A stretch of 64,000 nucleotides of DNA from Streptomyces sp. NBC_01267 (GTDB taxonomy: Bacteria > Actinomycetota > Actinomycetes > Streptomycetales > Streptomycetaceae): the NCBI RefSeq assembly GCF_036241575.1, contig NZ_CP108455.1, positions 3,282,001-3,346,000 of the forward strand, given 5' to 3'. Position numbers and translations under genes: made by a program. Under the pieces are notes generated by a model, which searched no databases, was not told where the DNA came from, and saw only the letters and a list, made by a program, of their open reading frames with translations. This document shows positions 6,586 to 14,849 of this stretch, one piece after another (within the stretch, counting starts at the first letter, position 1; every line of letters begins with the position of its first letter).

Positions 6586-8902
6586 CGAACGGCGTCTGGC
6601 TCCCCTGCGGACCCTGTTGGAGCTGGACACGGACGGCCGGCCGGAGACCGCTAGGCAGCGGACCCGCCGCCTCAAGTTGTGGCGGCGGCTGCTCCAGGAC
6701 ATATCGCTGGACGAGGTCTCCTTCGACGGCCGGTTCGGACTCGGCAGCAGACGGGCGACCCTCGCGAGCCTGGTCCCCTGGTGCCTCGGCTACCTCGCGC
6801 CGAGCAGGCGGCGCCAGGCGGGGCCGGACGCGCTGTTCGGGTTCGTCGGCCTGTTCCTGCTGACCCTGCTCGGCCTCGCGGAGTCCGAGGCCCAGCGCTC
6901 GCTCCCGCAGTCTTCGGCGCCCCCCGGCGGCAGTGGTCAGGCGCTGACTCATGACTGCGGCAGCATCTGCGGCGTGCTCATCGCCGAGGACGCGGTCGCG
7001 GAAGCCGTCAGCGCCGTCTACAGCCCGCAGCCGGTCACCGGCCGCCGACGGGCCGACGCGAACCTGGATCCCGCCGAGCGCGAATGGCGGGCCCTGGACC
7101 GGAAGTTACGGTTCCACCGGCACGGCACCACGTCCATGATCCTGCGCGGAAACACAGCGAGTTCCGTTCATGGAACCCGGCCGGAATTCGCTCTCAAGCT
7201 CATCCTCTATCCGTTCACCCGGATCAGCACCCTCGCGCATGCCACGCGCACGTACGCGGAGACGTACGGCACTTCGAGCACCGCTTCACAGCACCTGGTG
7301 CGCGTCTGGGCCAGCTTCGACAGCTGGATCCTGATGGACTTCATCAAGGGCAAGACGCTCGCCGAGGTCGTCCGCGAGGAGTCGGAACAGGAATCATCCG
7401 CAGGGCAGGTACCCACGCTCCGGCTCGACAGGCTCAGAACAAAGGGGCTGCTGCTCTTCGAGGCGATGGAGGAGCTCCAGCGCATCGCGGAGGACAGTCC
7501 GGAGCACAGTCGGGTCAAGGGCCTCCACGCGGACCTCTCGCCGTCCAACATCATCGTGTCCGACGCCGACGGCACCTTCAAACTCATCGACCTCGGCCGG
7601 AACTACCTCTACACCCACACCATCACGGGGACGACGGGTGCCGAGTCCTGTTACGTCGCGCCGGAAGCGAAGGCCGGGGACAACGAGATCGGCCGGGCCG
7701 ACCTCTACTCGCTCGGCCAGCTGCTGATCCTCTTCGGCAGCGGACGAGCAGGCACCGACGGCGTGGTGCCGGACATCTTCTACATGCGCGCCACGCCGCT
7801 CGCGCGTTTCATCGAGGATCTGATCGATGCCGACCCGGCGCGCAGACTGCTCATCTTCTCCACCGGACCCGGGACCGGACCCGAGCCGGCATTCTCCTTC
7901 GCGGAGCTGAAGAGCGGCTTCCTGACGGAGCTCGACATGGTGCAGGCCGCCGAGCGGGACGAGACCGTTCTGCGGGTCGAGGCCGGTTGGCGGGCGCTGC
8001 CCAAGCTGCTGCGCCCGCTGGCCGGGGATCCGGGCCGGGAATGGCGGCTGTGGCAGATGCGGAGGCGACAGGGCGACCGCCCGGACGCACACCGCAGCCA
8101 GTTCACCAACTGGCTGCTCTTCTGGTCCCTGCTGTCGGCGCTGATCTGGGCAGTGACGAACACCGTCGTCCTCACCTGGATCCTGCGGGACCTGGACCTC
8201 TCCTGGGGAAACTCACTGGTCGACCTGGTGCAGCACGCCAGCCACAACCCCACGGGCCTGCCGATCGTCGACTCCTGGCGGGCGAGCGACTACCGGGTGC
8301 CCGACTGGCGGGCGAACCTGCCTGCCCGGATCGTCGGGCTCTCCTACGCGATCGCGGCGCCCAAGTACTACCAGATGCTGTTCTCCGGCCTCACGCCCAT
8401 CGTGATCGGATGGAGAGCCGGTGCGCTCAGCCGCCTTGCCCTGGCAACGGAGACGATCATGCGGATCATGGCCGTCGCGCCGTGCATGCTCGTGCTGGCG
8501 ATCACCCTGGTCGAGCCACGCTGGTGGCCGATCAACTCCGCGATCGGGCAGTGCCTGACCTGGCTCGCGAACTTCCTGACCCTGGCCTACATCCGCGCGG
8601 TCATCGCCCGTTCACGACACCTCGGGCTCAGCACGGTCCCCTCCGACGACAGCAAGATCACCGGCCTGTCCCAGTTCACCCAGTGGGTGCCGACCTCGCT
8701 CTTCTACGCCACGGCCGTACTGACCATCGGCACTTTTCTCTACCTGCAACTCCTGCACGACACCTACGTGTACGCGCTCGCCGTCGCCTCGACCAACGTC
8801 TTCCTGTTCTACGTGATCAAGTGCGGCATCGGCGGACCGACGATCCGGGTGGCGATCGTCCGCACCTGCCTGGCCGCCGAACGCGTCGGCCGGTGCTCGT
8901 AG
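6521..8902 (+). CDS. Membrane-anchored Hanks-type kinase-like protein
   Basis: 793 residues. Residues about 190-450 form a protein-kinase fold: invariant Lys K226 (FALKLIL), catalytic loop H336-A-D338-L-S-P-S-N343, D357-L-G359 in the DFG position, APE at 380-382 and D-L-Y-S-L-G at 394-399. No glycine-rich loop of standard form is seen. The N-terminal 180 residues are unassigned; the C-terminal 270 (from about 530) contain five or six hydrophobic segments (for example 531-557, 645-664, 672-693, 723-745, 750-768). Start ATG 6521 has GGAG seven bases upstream and lies inside the patatin gene. This kinase-plus-membrane architecture coupled to a patatin is not one I recognise. Confidence 0.8.
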   Translation: MESQGATLDLLVAALRELAGYSERRLAPLRTLLELDTDGRPETARQRTRRLKLWRRLLQDISLDEVSFDGRFGLGSRRATLASLVPWCLGYLAPSRRRQAGPDALFGFVGLFLLTLLGLAESEAQRSLPQSSAPPGGSGQALTHDCGSICGVLIAEDAVAEAVSAVYSPQPVTGRRRADANLDPAEREWRALDRKLRFHRHGTTSMILRGNTASSVHGTRPEFALKLILYPFTRISTLAHATRTYAETYGTSSTASQHLVRVWASFDSWILMDFIKGKTLAEVVREESEQESSAGQVPTLRLDRLRTKGLLLFEAMEELQRIAEDSPEHSRVKGLHADLSPSNIIVSDADGTFKLIDLGRNYLYTHTITGTTGAESCYVAPEAKAGDNEIGRADLYSLGQLLILFGSGRAGTDGVVPDIFYMRATPLARFIEDLIDADPARRLLIFSTGPGTGPEPAFSFAELKSGFLTELDMVQAAERDETVLRVEAGWRALPKLLRPLAGDPGREWRLWQMRRRQGDRPDAHRSQFTNWLLFWSLLSALIWAVTNTVVLTWILRDLDLSWGNSLVDLVQHASHNPTGLPIVDSWRASDYRVPDWRANLPARIVGLSYAIAAPKYYQMLFSGLTPIVIGWRAGALSRLALATETIMRIMAVAPCMLVLAITLVEPRWWPINSAIGQCLTWLANFLTLAYIRAVIARSRHLGLSTVPSDDSKITGLSQFTQWVPTSLFYATAVLTIGTFLYLQLLHDTYVYALAVASTNVFLFYVIKCGIGGPTIRVAIVRTCLAAERVGRCS

Positions 8903-8985
8903 CCCGCTGTCCCGCACGGGCGGCTTCTCCGTACCTCGTGTGTCGCCGTCGACGGTACGGAGATCGCCGCCCTGCTTCGATGCGG

Positions 8986-9225
8986 TCAGCCGGGGAGCTG
9001 CTCCACGAAGGTCGTCCAGGCCGCCGGGGCGACCGTGAAGGTCGGGCCGTCGGGGACCTTGGAGTCGCGGATGTGGATGGCGTGGGGGTGGGCTGCCACC
9101 TCTACGCAGGCACCGCCCTCGTTGTTGCTGTAGCTCGACTTGCGCCAGTCGTAGGAGACTTCGAGGCAGTCACCGCCCTCGTTGTTGCTGTAGCTGCTCT
9201 TGAACCACGTGAGTTCGGTGCTCAT
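8986..9225 (-). CDS. DUF397 protein with duplicated motif
   Basis: 79 residues, typical DUF397 size. The family signature KSSYSNNEGG-x-C-x-EV appears twice, at about residues 9-20 and 29-40. The second copy arises from an in-frame 60-bp duplication. The end carries the usual VRDSK-like IRDSKVPDGPTF and a W-x-x-F-V terminus. ATG 9225 overlaps the stop of the upstream XRE regulator (ATGA), the standard arrangement in Streptomyces, where such pairs act as regulator and small antagonist. The role here is inferred from that arrangement. Confidence 0.9.
   Translation of the reverse strand: MSTELTWFKSSYSNNEGGDCLEVSYDWRKSSYSNNEGGACVEVAAHPHAIHIRDSKVPDGPTFTVAPAAWTTFVEQLPG
9111..9195. repeat. Intragenic 60-bp duplication in the DUF397 gene
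   Basis: A 25-base stretch beginning CACCGCCCTCGTTGTTGCTG is identical at 9111-9135 and 9171-9195, exactly 60 bp apart. It doubles the KSSYSNNEGG motif without breaking the frame. Confidence 0.9.
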
Positions 9226-10058
9226 AGCCGATCTGCCATCCTCTCGATCAGTTCTGCGGACTCCCAGGGCGTGAGCGCCTGGGCCCGCAGCTTCCCGAAG
9301 CGGTCGATGAGCTGGTTGACCTGCTGCGGCTTGGAGATCAACGTACCTCCGGCATGAACCTCTTCGTAGGCCCAATTGCGGCCGTCCGGCGTGCTGATCA
9401 ACTTGATCGGACCGTTCAGGCCCGCATGCGCAGGCCTCGCCGTAGGCATCACCTGCACCATCAGATGGTGCATCGTCTGCATGCACTTCAGCATGTGCAG
9501 CATCTGGTTCCGCAGCACCGTCCGCCCGCCGATCGGCCGCTCAAGTACCGACTCCTCGATGACGTACGAGACGATCGGCAGCGGGTCCCGCATCAGCACC
9601 GCCTGTCGTTCCAGCCGCGCCTCGACGTGCTTCTCGATCTCCGCCTCGGAGAACTGCGGGACGCGCTCCTCGTACAGCGCCTGGATGTACTCCTCGGTCT
9701 GCAACAGACCCGGGAAGAACATGTTCTCGTACGCGCTGATGCTGGACGCGATCTTCTCCAGCCGTACCCACCCCACGAACGTGCGCGGGTACTTCTCGTC
9801 CTCCATCAGCGGGATGCAGGACTTGAGCGCGCCCCGCGCGTCCAGTACCCCGTCCGCGTCGTGCAGGAAGCTCGTCGTCGGGATGCGCTCGCCCCGTTCG
9901 TACGCCCCGGCCAGGGACTCCGAGATGAGCAGGCGTTCGCCCACGTCCTGCCGGGTCAGGCCCGCCCGGGAGCGGAAGTTCCTGATCAGGTCCCCTACGT
10001 GCCGCCTCGCCGGGGACGGCTGGGCCGCGTTCACTTCACTCGGCTTGCTGGTTGCCAC
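9222..10058 (-). CDS. XRE-family regulator with DUF5753 domain
   Basis: 278 residues from GTG 10058, which has AGGA seven bases upstream; a GTG at 10079 is also possible. The N-terminal helix-turn-helix lies at about 20-75 (LIRNFRSRAGLTRQDVGERL and SESLAGAYERGER). The rest is a DUF5753 ligand/partner domain with its standard FFPGLLQTEEYIQALY, RPIGGRTVLRNQMLHML and VMPTARPAHAGLNG motifs. It forms an operon with the DUF397 gene and is divergent from the 139-residue hypothetical at 10143. Conserved trios like this are abundant in streptomycetes and affect development or secondary metabolism; the target here is unknown. Confidence 0.9.
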   Translation of the reverse strand: MATSKPSEVNAAQPSPARRHVGDLIRNFRSRAGLTRQDVGERLLISESLAGAYERGERIPTTSFLHDADGVLDARGALKSCIPLMEDEKYPRTFVGWVRLEKIASSISAYENMFFPGLLQTEEYIQALYEERVPQFSEAEIEKHVEARLERQAVLMRDPLPIVSYVIEESVLERPIGGRTVLRNQMLHMLKCMQTMHHLMVQVMPTARPAHAGLNGPIKLISTPDGRNWAYEEVHAGGTLISKPQQVNQLIDRFGKLRAQALTPWESAELIERMADRL

Positions 10059-10142
10059 AAGATCATCCTGCCTTTCCACATCGTCCCGATGTGCACCGGA
10101 TTCCTCTGGTCACGCTACGCAATCGGCCCGATGCTCGTAGCC

Positions 10143-10562
10143 ATGACGACGGAAAATCTCCCCGATTGGGTACCGGCCACGGGCCACCAACTCCGACTGA
10201 CCGGGGTGCACTTCGATGCCATCCGGGTCCGGGGTGTGCGCGGTGAGGCCGTACTGCACCATCTCGCCACGCTCACCGACGGGTTCCCGGGGCCCGTCGT
10301 GCGGGAGATCGCCGGGGGCCGGTGGACGTACTTCCTGATTCCGCCGGGGTCCTCGCACGAGTTCGACTGGCCGCCGGGGGTGACCTGTTACGGGCCGTCC
10401 GCGCGGGATCAGTACATCGGGATCCCGGCGCCGGACGGCAACACGTATCCGCTCCAGTGGCGGTGCGATCCGCCGGTGGAGGGGACGTTCGTCGATCCGG
10501 AGCTGCTGCACGGGGTGATCACGGCGCAGCTCTGCCGCGATCCGGAGGAGACCATGAGGTGA
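10143..10562 (+). CDS. Conserved hypothetical protein, primase/polymerase-like fragment
   Basis: 139 residues from ATG 10143. The sequence has GGRWTYFLIPPGSSHEF, a central YIGIPAPDG and a terminal WRCDPPVEGTFVDPELLHG. This layout recalls the small Streptomyces proteins annotated as bifunctional primase/polymerase N-terminal domains (compare 60173-60841), but no catalytic residues can be assigned. It is divergent from the XRE/DUF397 pair, a usual companion position, and is followed after 29 bp by the PNPOx-like gene. Function unknown. Confidence 0.7.
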   Translation: MTTENLPDWVPATGHQLRLTGVHFDAIRVRGVRGEAVLHHLATLTDGFPGPVVREIAGGRWTYFLIPPGSSHEFDWPPGVTCYGPSARDQYIGIPAPDGNTYPLQWRCDPPVEGTFVDPELLHGVITAQLCRDPEETMR

Positions 10563-10591
10563 CCGGGGCCCGGCATGGCCACAATGTCCGT

Positions 10592-11251
10592 ATGGACGAC
10601 TTCACCGAGTTCCTGCACACCCTGCGCGTCTGGGACCTGCCCGAACTTCCGCAGTTCGACCCGGACTCGGCCCCCGACGCGCCGCTCCCCCTCTTCCGGG
10701 AGTGGCTGCGCTCCGCCGCCGCTGCCGGGCAGCCCGAGCCGCACACCATGACGCTCGCCACCGTCGATGCCGAGGGGTGTCCCGACGTACGGACCCTGAT
10801 GCTGCACGGGGCGGACGAGCGCGGCTGGCACTTCGCCTCGCACTCCGGCAGCGCGAAGGGGCGCCAGCTCGCCGAGCGGCCCGCTGCCGCGCTCGGGTTC
10901 TACTGGGCGGCGCAGGCCCGGCAGGTGCGGGTGCGCGGGCCGGTGACGGCGGCGCCGTCGGCGGAGGGACAGGCCGATCTGCACGGGCGGTCGACGGGGG
11001 CGCTGGCCGCCGCGCTGACCGGGCGGATGAGTGAGGTGCTGGGCTCGCTCGGCGAGTTGGAGCGGGCCTCGGCCGCGGCGTGGGAGCGGGCGCAGGCCGA
11101 GCCGGAGGCGCCGGTGCCGTCCTGGACGCGGTACGTACTGGACCCGGTCGAGGTCGAGTTCTTCCAGGGCGACGCCCGGCGGCGTCATGTGCGGCTGCGT
11201 TACCGGCGTACGAAGGGGCGCAGCTGGGGGCGGGAGCTGCTCTGGCCGTAG
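10592..11251 (+). CDS. Pyridoxamine 5'-phosphate oxidase-family flavoprotein
   Basis: 219 residues, the length of PdxH-like split-barrel FMN proteins. It contains the FMN-binding strands PHTMTLATVDAEGCPDVRTL and the phosphate-contacting SHSGSAKGRQL, the dimer strand AALGFYWAAQARQVRVRGPV, and the C-terminal PNPOx dimerisation part RYVLDPVEVEFFQGDARRRH ending in LLWP. This resembles PdxH closely enough to propose oxidation of pyridoxine/pyridoxamine phosphate to PLP, but Streptomyces has several paralogues. The start is ATG 10592. Its 3' end overlaps the convergent signal peptidase gene by 52 bp. Confidence 0.85.
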   Translation: MDDFTEFLHTLRVWDLPELPQFDPDSAPDAPLPLFREWLRSAAAAGQPEPHTMTLATVDAEGCPDVRTLMLHGADERGWHFASHSGSAKGRQLAERPAAALGFYWAAQARQVRVRGPVTAAPSAEGQADLHGRSTGALAAALTGRMSEVLGSLGELERASAAAWERAQAEPEAPVPSWTRYVLDPVEVEFFQGDARRRHVRLRYRRTKGRSWGRELLWP

Positions 11252-11880
11252 GGCACCACGGCGGCCAGGTGCCGGCGGCGGACCACCCGGCCCGCGAGTC
11301 CGAACCCGGCGCCCGCGAGGGCGAGGAGCGTGCCGCCGAGGGCGCTCCCGCCCAGCAGCAGCGTCATGGCGGGGTTGTCGATGGTCCGGCCGCGCACCAC
11401 CCGTACGGAGAGGGTTCCCGACTGGTCGGCCAGGAAGAAGCGGGAGTCCATCGAGTCGGCACGGTTGTCGCCGAGGGTGAACATCCGGCCCTTCGGGACC
11501 TGTACGTCGTAGGCGGGCGACGTGCCCTGGTTCCCGCCGTCGAGGTACGGCTCGACCAGTGCCGAGCCGTTGAGCAGGAGCTGGGTCCCGTCGAAGACGA
11601 GGTGGTCGCCGCCGAGCGCGATGACGCGTTGCAGTACGTCGGCGCCGTCGTAGCGGTCGGAGGTGCGGTAGATGACCATCTCACCGTGGTGCAGTCCGTT
11701 GCCGTTGCTCTTCTCGACGGCCACCCGGTCCCCCTTGCGGAAGGTCGGTGCCATCGAGTCGGTCGACATGGTGACCGACTCGTACCCCCGGAATCCCCAG
11801 TAGGCGGCGACGGCCAGAAGTACGACACCGATTCCGCCCAGCACCCACCCAGTGACCGTCAGCGCGCGTCCCTCGCCCAT
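11200..11880 (-). CDS. Signal peptidase I family (S26) protein
   Basis: 226 residues. An N-terminal membrane anchor lies at about 10-30 (GWVLGGIGVVLLAVAAYWGF); box B is S39-T-D-S42-M-A-P-T with Ser42 as nucleophile; box D/E is VLQRVIALGGDH at 82-93 and GDNRADSMDSR at 137-147. A second hydrophobic helix is at about 171-197. In canonical enzymes Lys precedes the Arg of box D (KRV); here it is Gln84. So either another Lys serves or activity is altered. The start is ATG 11880. It runs convergent with and overlaps the PNPOx-like gene. Confidence 0.85.
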   Translation of the reverse strand: MGEGRALTVTGWVLGGIGVVLLAVAAYWGFRGYESVTMSTDSMAPTFRKGDRVAVEKSNGNGLHHGEMVIYRTSDRYDGADVLQRVIALGGDHLVFDGTQLLLNGSALVEPYLDGGNQGTSPAYDVQVPKGRMFTLGDNRADSMDSRFFLADQSGTLSVRVVRGRTIDNPAMTLLLGGSALGGTLLALAGAGFGLAGRVVRRRHLAAVVPYGQSSSRPQLRPFVRR

Positions 11881-11929
11881 TTCCGGACCCCCTTCGTCAT
11901 CTGTTCCTGCGTCCTCGACCGGTGGAGCG

Positions 11930-12526
11930 TTACGCTCCGGGGCGAGGTGGGCACGGCTGGTCGACTTCCGGATACGCGTCCGAGGCCAGCCGGGCATGCA
12001 GATGCTGGTCGCGGTAGGTGCCGATCCGCTGGGCCTGGTGCATGGCCCCGCGCCGGGTTCCCTCGTACAGATAGCCGCAGCGCTCCGCGACCCGGCAGGA
12101 CCCGGCGTTCTCCAGGGCGTGGCCCAGCTCGATGCGGTGGAGGTTCTCCTGCTCGAAGGCCCAACGGCTGCACAGCTCCAGCGCGCGGGTGGCGATGCCC
12201 CGGCGGCGGCGCTCCGGCAGCACCCAGTAGCCGACGCCCGAGCGGCGCATATGACGGTCGATGCGGGTGATCCCCACGCCCCCGACGACCGCTCCGTCCT
12301 CCAGGACGGCGAACTGCGCGAGCTCGTCGCGGCGCCAGGCCTCGGCCCGCCTCTCGATCGCGGCGCGGGCGGATTCGAGATCGGTGACAGGGCGCCGGAC
12401 GGTGTTCCAGCGCCGGAACTCGGGGTCGGTGACACCACGCAGCAGCACGGCGGCATCGGCCACGTCCCAGGGGCGCAGGCCGAGGCCGAGTCCGTACACC
12501 TCCGGCTGGTTCCGCATGTCGGTCAT
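11930..12526 (-). CDS. GNAT-family N-acetyltransferase (RimJ/RimL type)
   Basis: About 198 residues; the ATG at 12526 gives the usual start, a second ATG lies at 12541. GNAT features are clear: FAVLEDGAVVGGVGI (beta 2-4), YWVLPERRRRGIATRALELC with the acetyl-CoA-binding R/Q-x-x-G-x-A loop, and NAGSCRVAERCGYLYEGTRR near the C-terminus as in RimJ/RimL enzymes acting on protein N-termini or small amines. It is the gene upstream of the signal peptidase on the same strand (49-bp gap). The acceptor cannot be predicted. Confidence 0.85.
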   Translation of the reverse strand: MTDMRNQPEVYGLGLGLRPWDVADAAVLLRGVTDPEFRRWNTVRRPVTDLESARAAIERRAEAWRRDELAQFAVLEDGAVVGGVGITRIDRHMRRSGVGYWVLPERRRRGIATRALELCSRWAFEQENLHRIELGHALENAGSCRVAERCGYLYEGTRRGAMHQAQRIGTYRDQHLHARLASDAYPEVDQPCPPRPGA

Positions 12527-12587
12527 ACGGCTATTGAACACGCGGGGGCGGTGGGGGTCCGCCGAGGGGGCGGGTGTTCAGGCTTTG

Positions 12588-12630
12588 CGGATGTCTCCCG
12601 GATGTCTCCCGGATGTCTCCCGGATGTTCG
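12588..12630. repeat. 11-bp tandem repeat, nearly four units
   Basis: CGGATGTCTCC is repeated head to tail at 12588, 12599 and 12610, followed by a partial unit to 12630. It lies between the 5' end of the GNAT gene and the 3' end of the RibD-like gene. Confidence 0.9.
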
Positions 12631-12712
12631 ACTCCGGGATCCGCCCACGTCGTGGATGCGCGGGGTCGGCAACCAGCAGCTGACCCCGCTCACCCCCGAG
12701 TGGGACCGTGCG

Positions 12713-13357
12713 TCACTTCCGCCAGAACAGGTGGTGCGACATACCACTCGGGCTGGCCACGACCTCGAGGTGGAACCGGTCGAGCAGCTCGTCGGGTGAC
12801 TCCCAGAGGTGCACTCCGGACCCGAGCTCCACCGGCGAGACCGCCACGTGCATGGTGTCGACGAGGTCGGCGTCCAGGAACTCCCGGATGGTGGTGACGC
12901 CGCCGCCGAGTCGGACGTCCTTGCCCTGCGCCGCCTCCCGCGCCTGTTCGAGGACGGTGGCCGGGTCGCCGTCGACGAAGTGGAACGTGGTGTCGGAGAG
13001 CGAGAACGAAGGCCGCTCGTGGTGGGTCATGACGAACACCGGGGTGTGGAACGGCGGCTCGTCGCCCCACCAGCCGAGCCAGTCGTGGTCCTGCCAGGGC
13101 CCGCGCTGGGGTCCGAACTTGTTGCGGCCCATGATCTCGGCGCCGATGTTGCGGGTGAAGTCCCGAGTGAAGTAGTCGTCGATGCCGCGGCTCCCGCCGG
13201 AGTCGGTGCGCATGGGCCAGCTGGCTGTGGCGCCGGCCCAGGAGAACAGCCTCTCGGGATCGACATGCCCGAACGGCCTCTCAAGGGTCTGGTCCTCACC
13301 GGCACCGATCCCGTCACTGGAGACGGTGATGTTCTGGACTCTCAGTAGCTGAGCCAC
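12713..13357 (-). CDS. RibD C-terminal/dihydrofolate reductase-fold protein
   Basis: 214 residues. The GTG at 13357 is chosen because GGAGG lies five bases upstream; the TTG at 13381 has no such signal. The protein is a RibD_C-type NADPH reductase fold: an N-terminal strand VQNITVSSDGIGAG, then IGAEIMGRNKFGPQRGPW (the family MGRxxF signature), VFVMTHHERP, and GKDVRLGGGVTTIREFLDAD with the glycine loop that binds the cofactor. Small actinobacterial members have uncharacterised substrates. It converges on nothing nearby and sits downstream of a 12-bp palindrome. Confidence 0.85.
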   Translation of the reverse strand: MAQLLRVQNITVSSDGIGAGEDQTLERPFGHVDPERLFSWAGATASWPMRTDSGGSRGIDDYFTRDFTRNIGAEIMGRNKFGPQRGPWQDHDWLGWWGDEPPFHTPVFVMTHHERPSFSLSDTTFHFVDGDPATVLEQAREAAQGKDVRLGGGVTTIREFLDADLVDTMHVAVSPVELGSGVHLWESPDELLDRFHLEVVASPSGMSHHLFWRK

Positions 13358-13370
13358 GTGTTCCTCCTGT

Positions 13371-13382
13371 GTTGTCGACAAC
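13371..13382. promoter_or_regulatory. 12-bp perfect palindrome upstream of RibD-like gene
   Basis: GTTGTCGACAAC lies 14 bp before the chosen GTG start of the RibD-like gene. This is a plausible operator, though a palindrome this short needs comparison with orthologous loci. Bases 13383-13538 contain no recognised gene. Confidence 0.35.
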
Positions 13383-13538
13383 GGTGATGAGACTCGCCGG
13401 ATCGGCCGAACTCATCGCTGCGGCCGTGACCGGACAGGTCCTGGTCGTCGGGGATACCCAGGGCGTGGCTCACGGGCTGCTGCCTCTACGCCGCCGTGAC
13501 CTTGCCGGGGCTCTTGGCAACTCTAGAGAATCTGCGGC

Positions 13539-14108
13539 TCAATGCACTTCGACGCGCGTCGGTCCCGGCCCGCCGCCTTCGCTCCTGGTCGGAGTTCCGT
13601 CCGGTGCGAACGAGTGGTGGAAGGTGAAGGCGTGCGGCCCGGGTCCGTGGTCGTGGAGGTGTTCCAGCCCGGAAACCCCCTCCTGCCAGGTGGGTATCGT
13701 GCCGTCGGCGACCCACCAGAGCACATGACCCGGGTGTCCCGTCCTCTCGAACCAGTCGGAACGCCTGCTGAGCGCCGCGCGGTGCGGACCGGTGTAGAGG
13801 GAGTCGAAGGCGGGGCGCAGGTCGGTCCAGAGCGAGAGGGTCGCGGCCAGGGCGATGGTTTCCGGGGTGCGGCCCTTCTCGTACCAGGCCGGAACAGCGA
13901 ACTCTCCCCACTCACCCCAGTCCGATTCGAAATCCGTCCGTGCGCCCAGGCTGCGATCTGCCGCTTCAGCACGAGCGATGTACGCGGGGTGCCCGCCGAT
14001 CTCCCGGTAGACGGCCGCACCGCTCTCGTGGAACTCCCTCGTCAGACGTGCGGGATCGGCGAGGGGTGATTTCAGGACGCCGAAGGTGTACAGAGCAAGA
14101 TGGGGCAT
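13539..14108 (-). CDS. DUF3291 family protein
   Basis: 189 residues. The sequence follows the DUF3291 pattern: an N-terminal HLALYTFGVLKSPLADP, a central TLSLWTDLRPAFDSLYTGPH, then LSRRSDWFERTGHPGHVLWW and a C-terminal HDHGPGPHAFTFHHSFAPDG. These proteins are predicted alpha-beta barrel monooxygenase-like folds with no known reaction. The start is ATG 14108. It is probably a single-gene transcript. In the 249 bp between this gene and the DUF35 gene I recognise nothing. Confidence 0.85.
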   Translation of the reverse strand: MPHLALYTFGVLKSPLADPARLTREFHESGAAVYREIGGHPAYIARAEAADRSLGARTDFESDWGEWGEFAVPAWYEKGRTPETIALAATLSLWTDLRPAFDSLYTGPHRAALSRRSDWFERTGHPGHVLWWVADGTIPTWQEGVSGLEHLHDHGPGPHAFTFHHSFAPDGTPTRSEGGGPGPTRVEVH

Positions 14109-14357
14109 GCGTCTCTCCCTGGTCGGGGGTGCCTGGTGCGGACCCGATTCGGTGGACTACGCATGGGCGAGGATTCGTGGGGTGTGACCCACTCGTCCCG
14201 TGACAGGTGGCTCAGCCTGAAGGAACCCCTGTACGACCATGGGCGACCGCCGAACGCCAGGTGAAGGTAGCTGCCTTTGCGGGCCATGTCGAAGTTGCCT
14301 TTTGGCGGTCCAAGTGGCTTCCTGCACAGGCCTTTTCGCCTACCGCCGTTCCGGCGA

Positions 14358-14849
14358 CTACCGCGCGGCGTCCGGCGTCGCAGCCTTCCGGAAGACCGGT
14401 ACGGACGTACCGGGGGTCAGCTCCCGGAAGGTGACGTCCAGCGCCATGCCGATCCGCAGGTCGTCCTCCGGGCAGTCGACGATCTCCGTCATCATGCGCG
14501 GCCCCTCGGCCAGGTCGACGACCGCGGCCGTGTACGGGACGCGGGAGCCGAAGGGGGGCAGGTCGTTGCGGTGGACGACGGACCAGGTGTAGAGGGTGGC
14601 CCGGCCGCTCGCCCGTTCCCAGGTGACGTCCTCGCTCCAGCAGTGCGGGCAGAACTCGCGCGGATAGTGGTGCGGCTTCGCGCAGGCGCCGCAGCGCCGG
14701 ATCAGCAGGTGGCCCTCGCGGGCGGCGTCCCAGTAGGGCTCGGTGAAGGCGTCGGGTTCGGGGAGGTCGAACCGTGCGGCCGGGCGCGCGGGCGGGGTCG
14801 CGGCAGGCGTGGCGGACTGGGTCGCGGACGGGGTCGCGGGCTTGGTCAT
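14358..14849 (-). CDS. DUF35 OB-fold protein with zinc ribbon
   Basis: 163 residues. After an Ala/Thr/Pro-rich leader (1-27), residues 52-70 hold a rubredoxin-like zinc ribbon C-x2-C-x11-C-x2-C (CGAC...CPHC), followed by an OB fold with GRATLYTWSVVHR and VPYTAAVVDLAEGPRMMTEI. DUF35 proteins partner thiolase/Ltp-type enzymes and bind acyl-CoA; ChsH2 with Ltp2 in steroid side-chain removal is the known case. ATG 14849 overlaps the doxX stop (ATGA), so both form one operon under the CTGAC-N5-GTCAG site at 15341. Its thiolase partner could be the gene at the window's left edge. Confidence 0.85.
   Translation of the reverse strand: MTKPATPSATQSATPAATPPARPAARFDLPEPDAFTEPYWDAAREGHLLIRRCGACAKPHHYPREFCPHCWSEDVTWERASGRATLYTWSVVHRNDLPPFGSRVPYTAAVVDLAEGPRMMTEIVDCPEDDLRIGMALDVTFRELTPGTSVPVFRKAATPDAAR

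Noticed and set aside
13383..13538. Plus-strand ORF fragment near the RibD-like gene
   Set aside because: No Shine-Dalgarno, no family resemblance, and it runs into the antisense of the DUF3291 gene.
14109..14357. Minus-strand stretch resembling a short conserved protein (MARKGSYLHLAFGGRPW)
   Set aside because: Reading frame has no convincing start signal or known family; not enough to call even a remnant.
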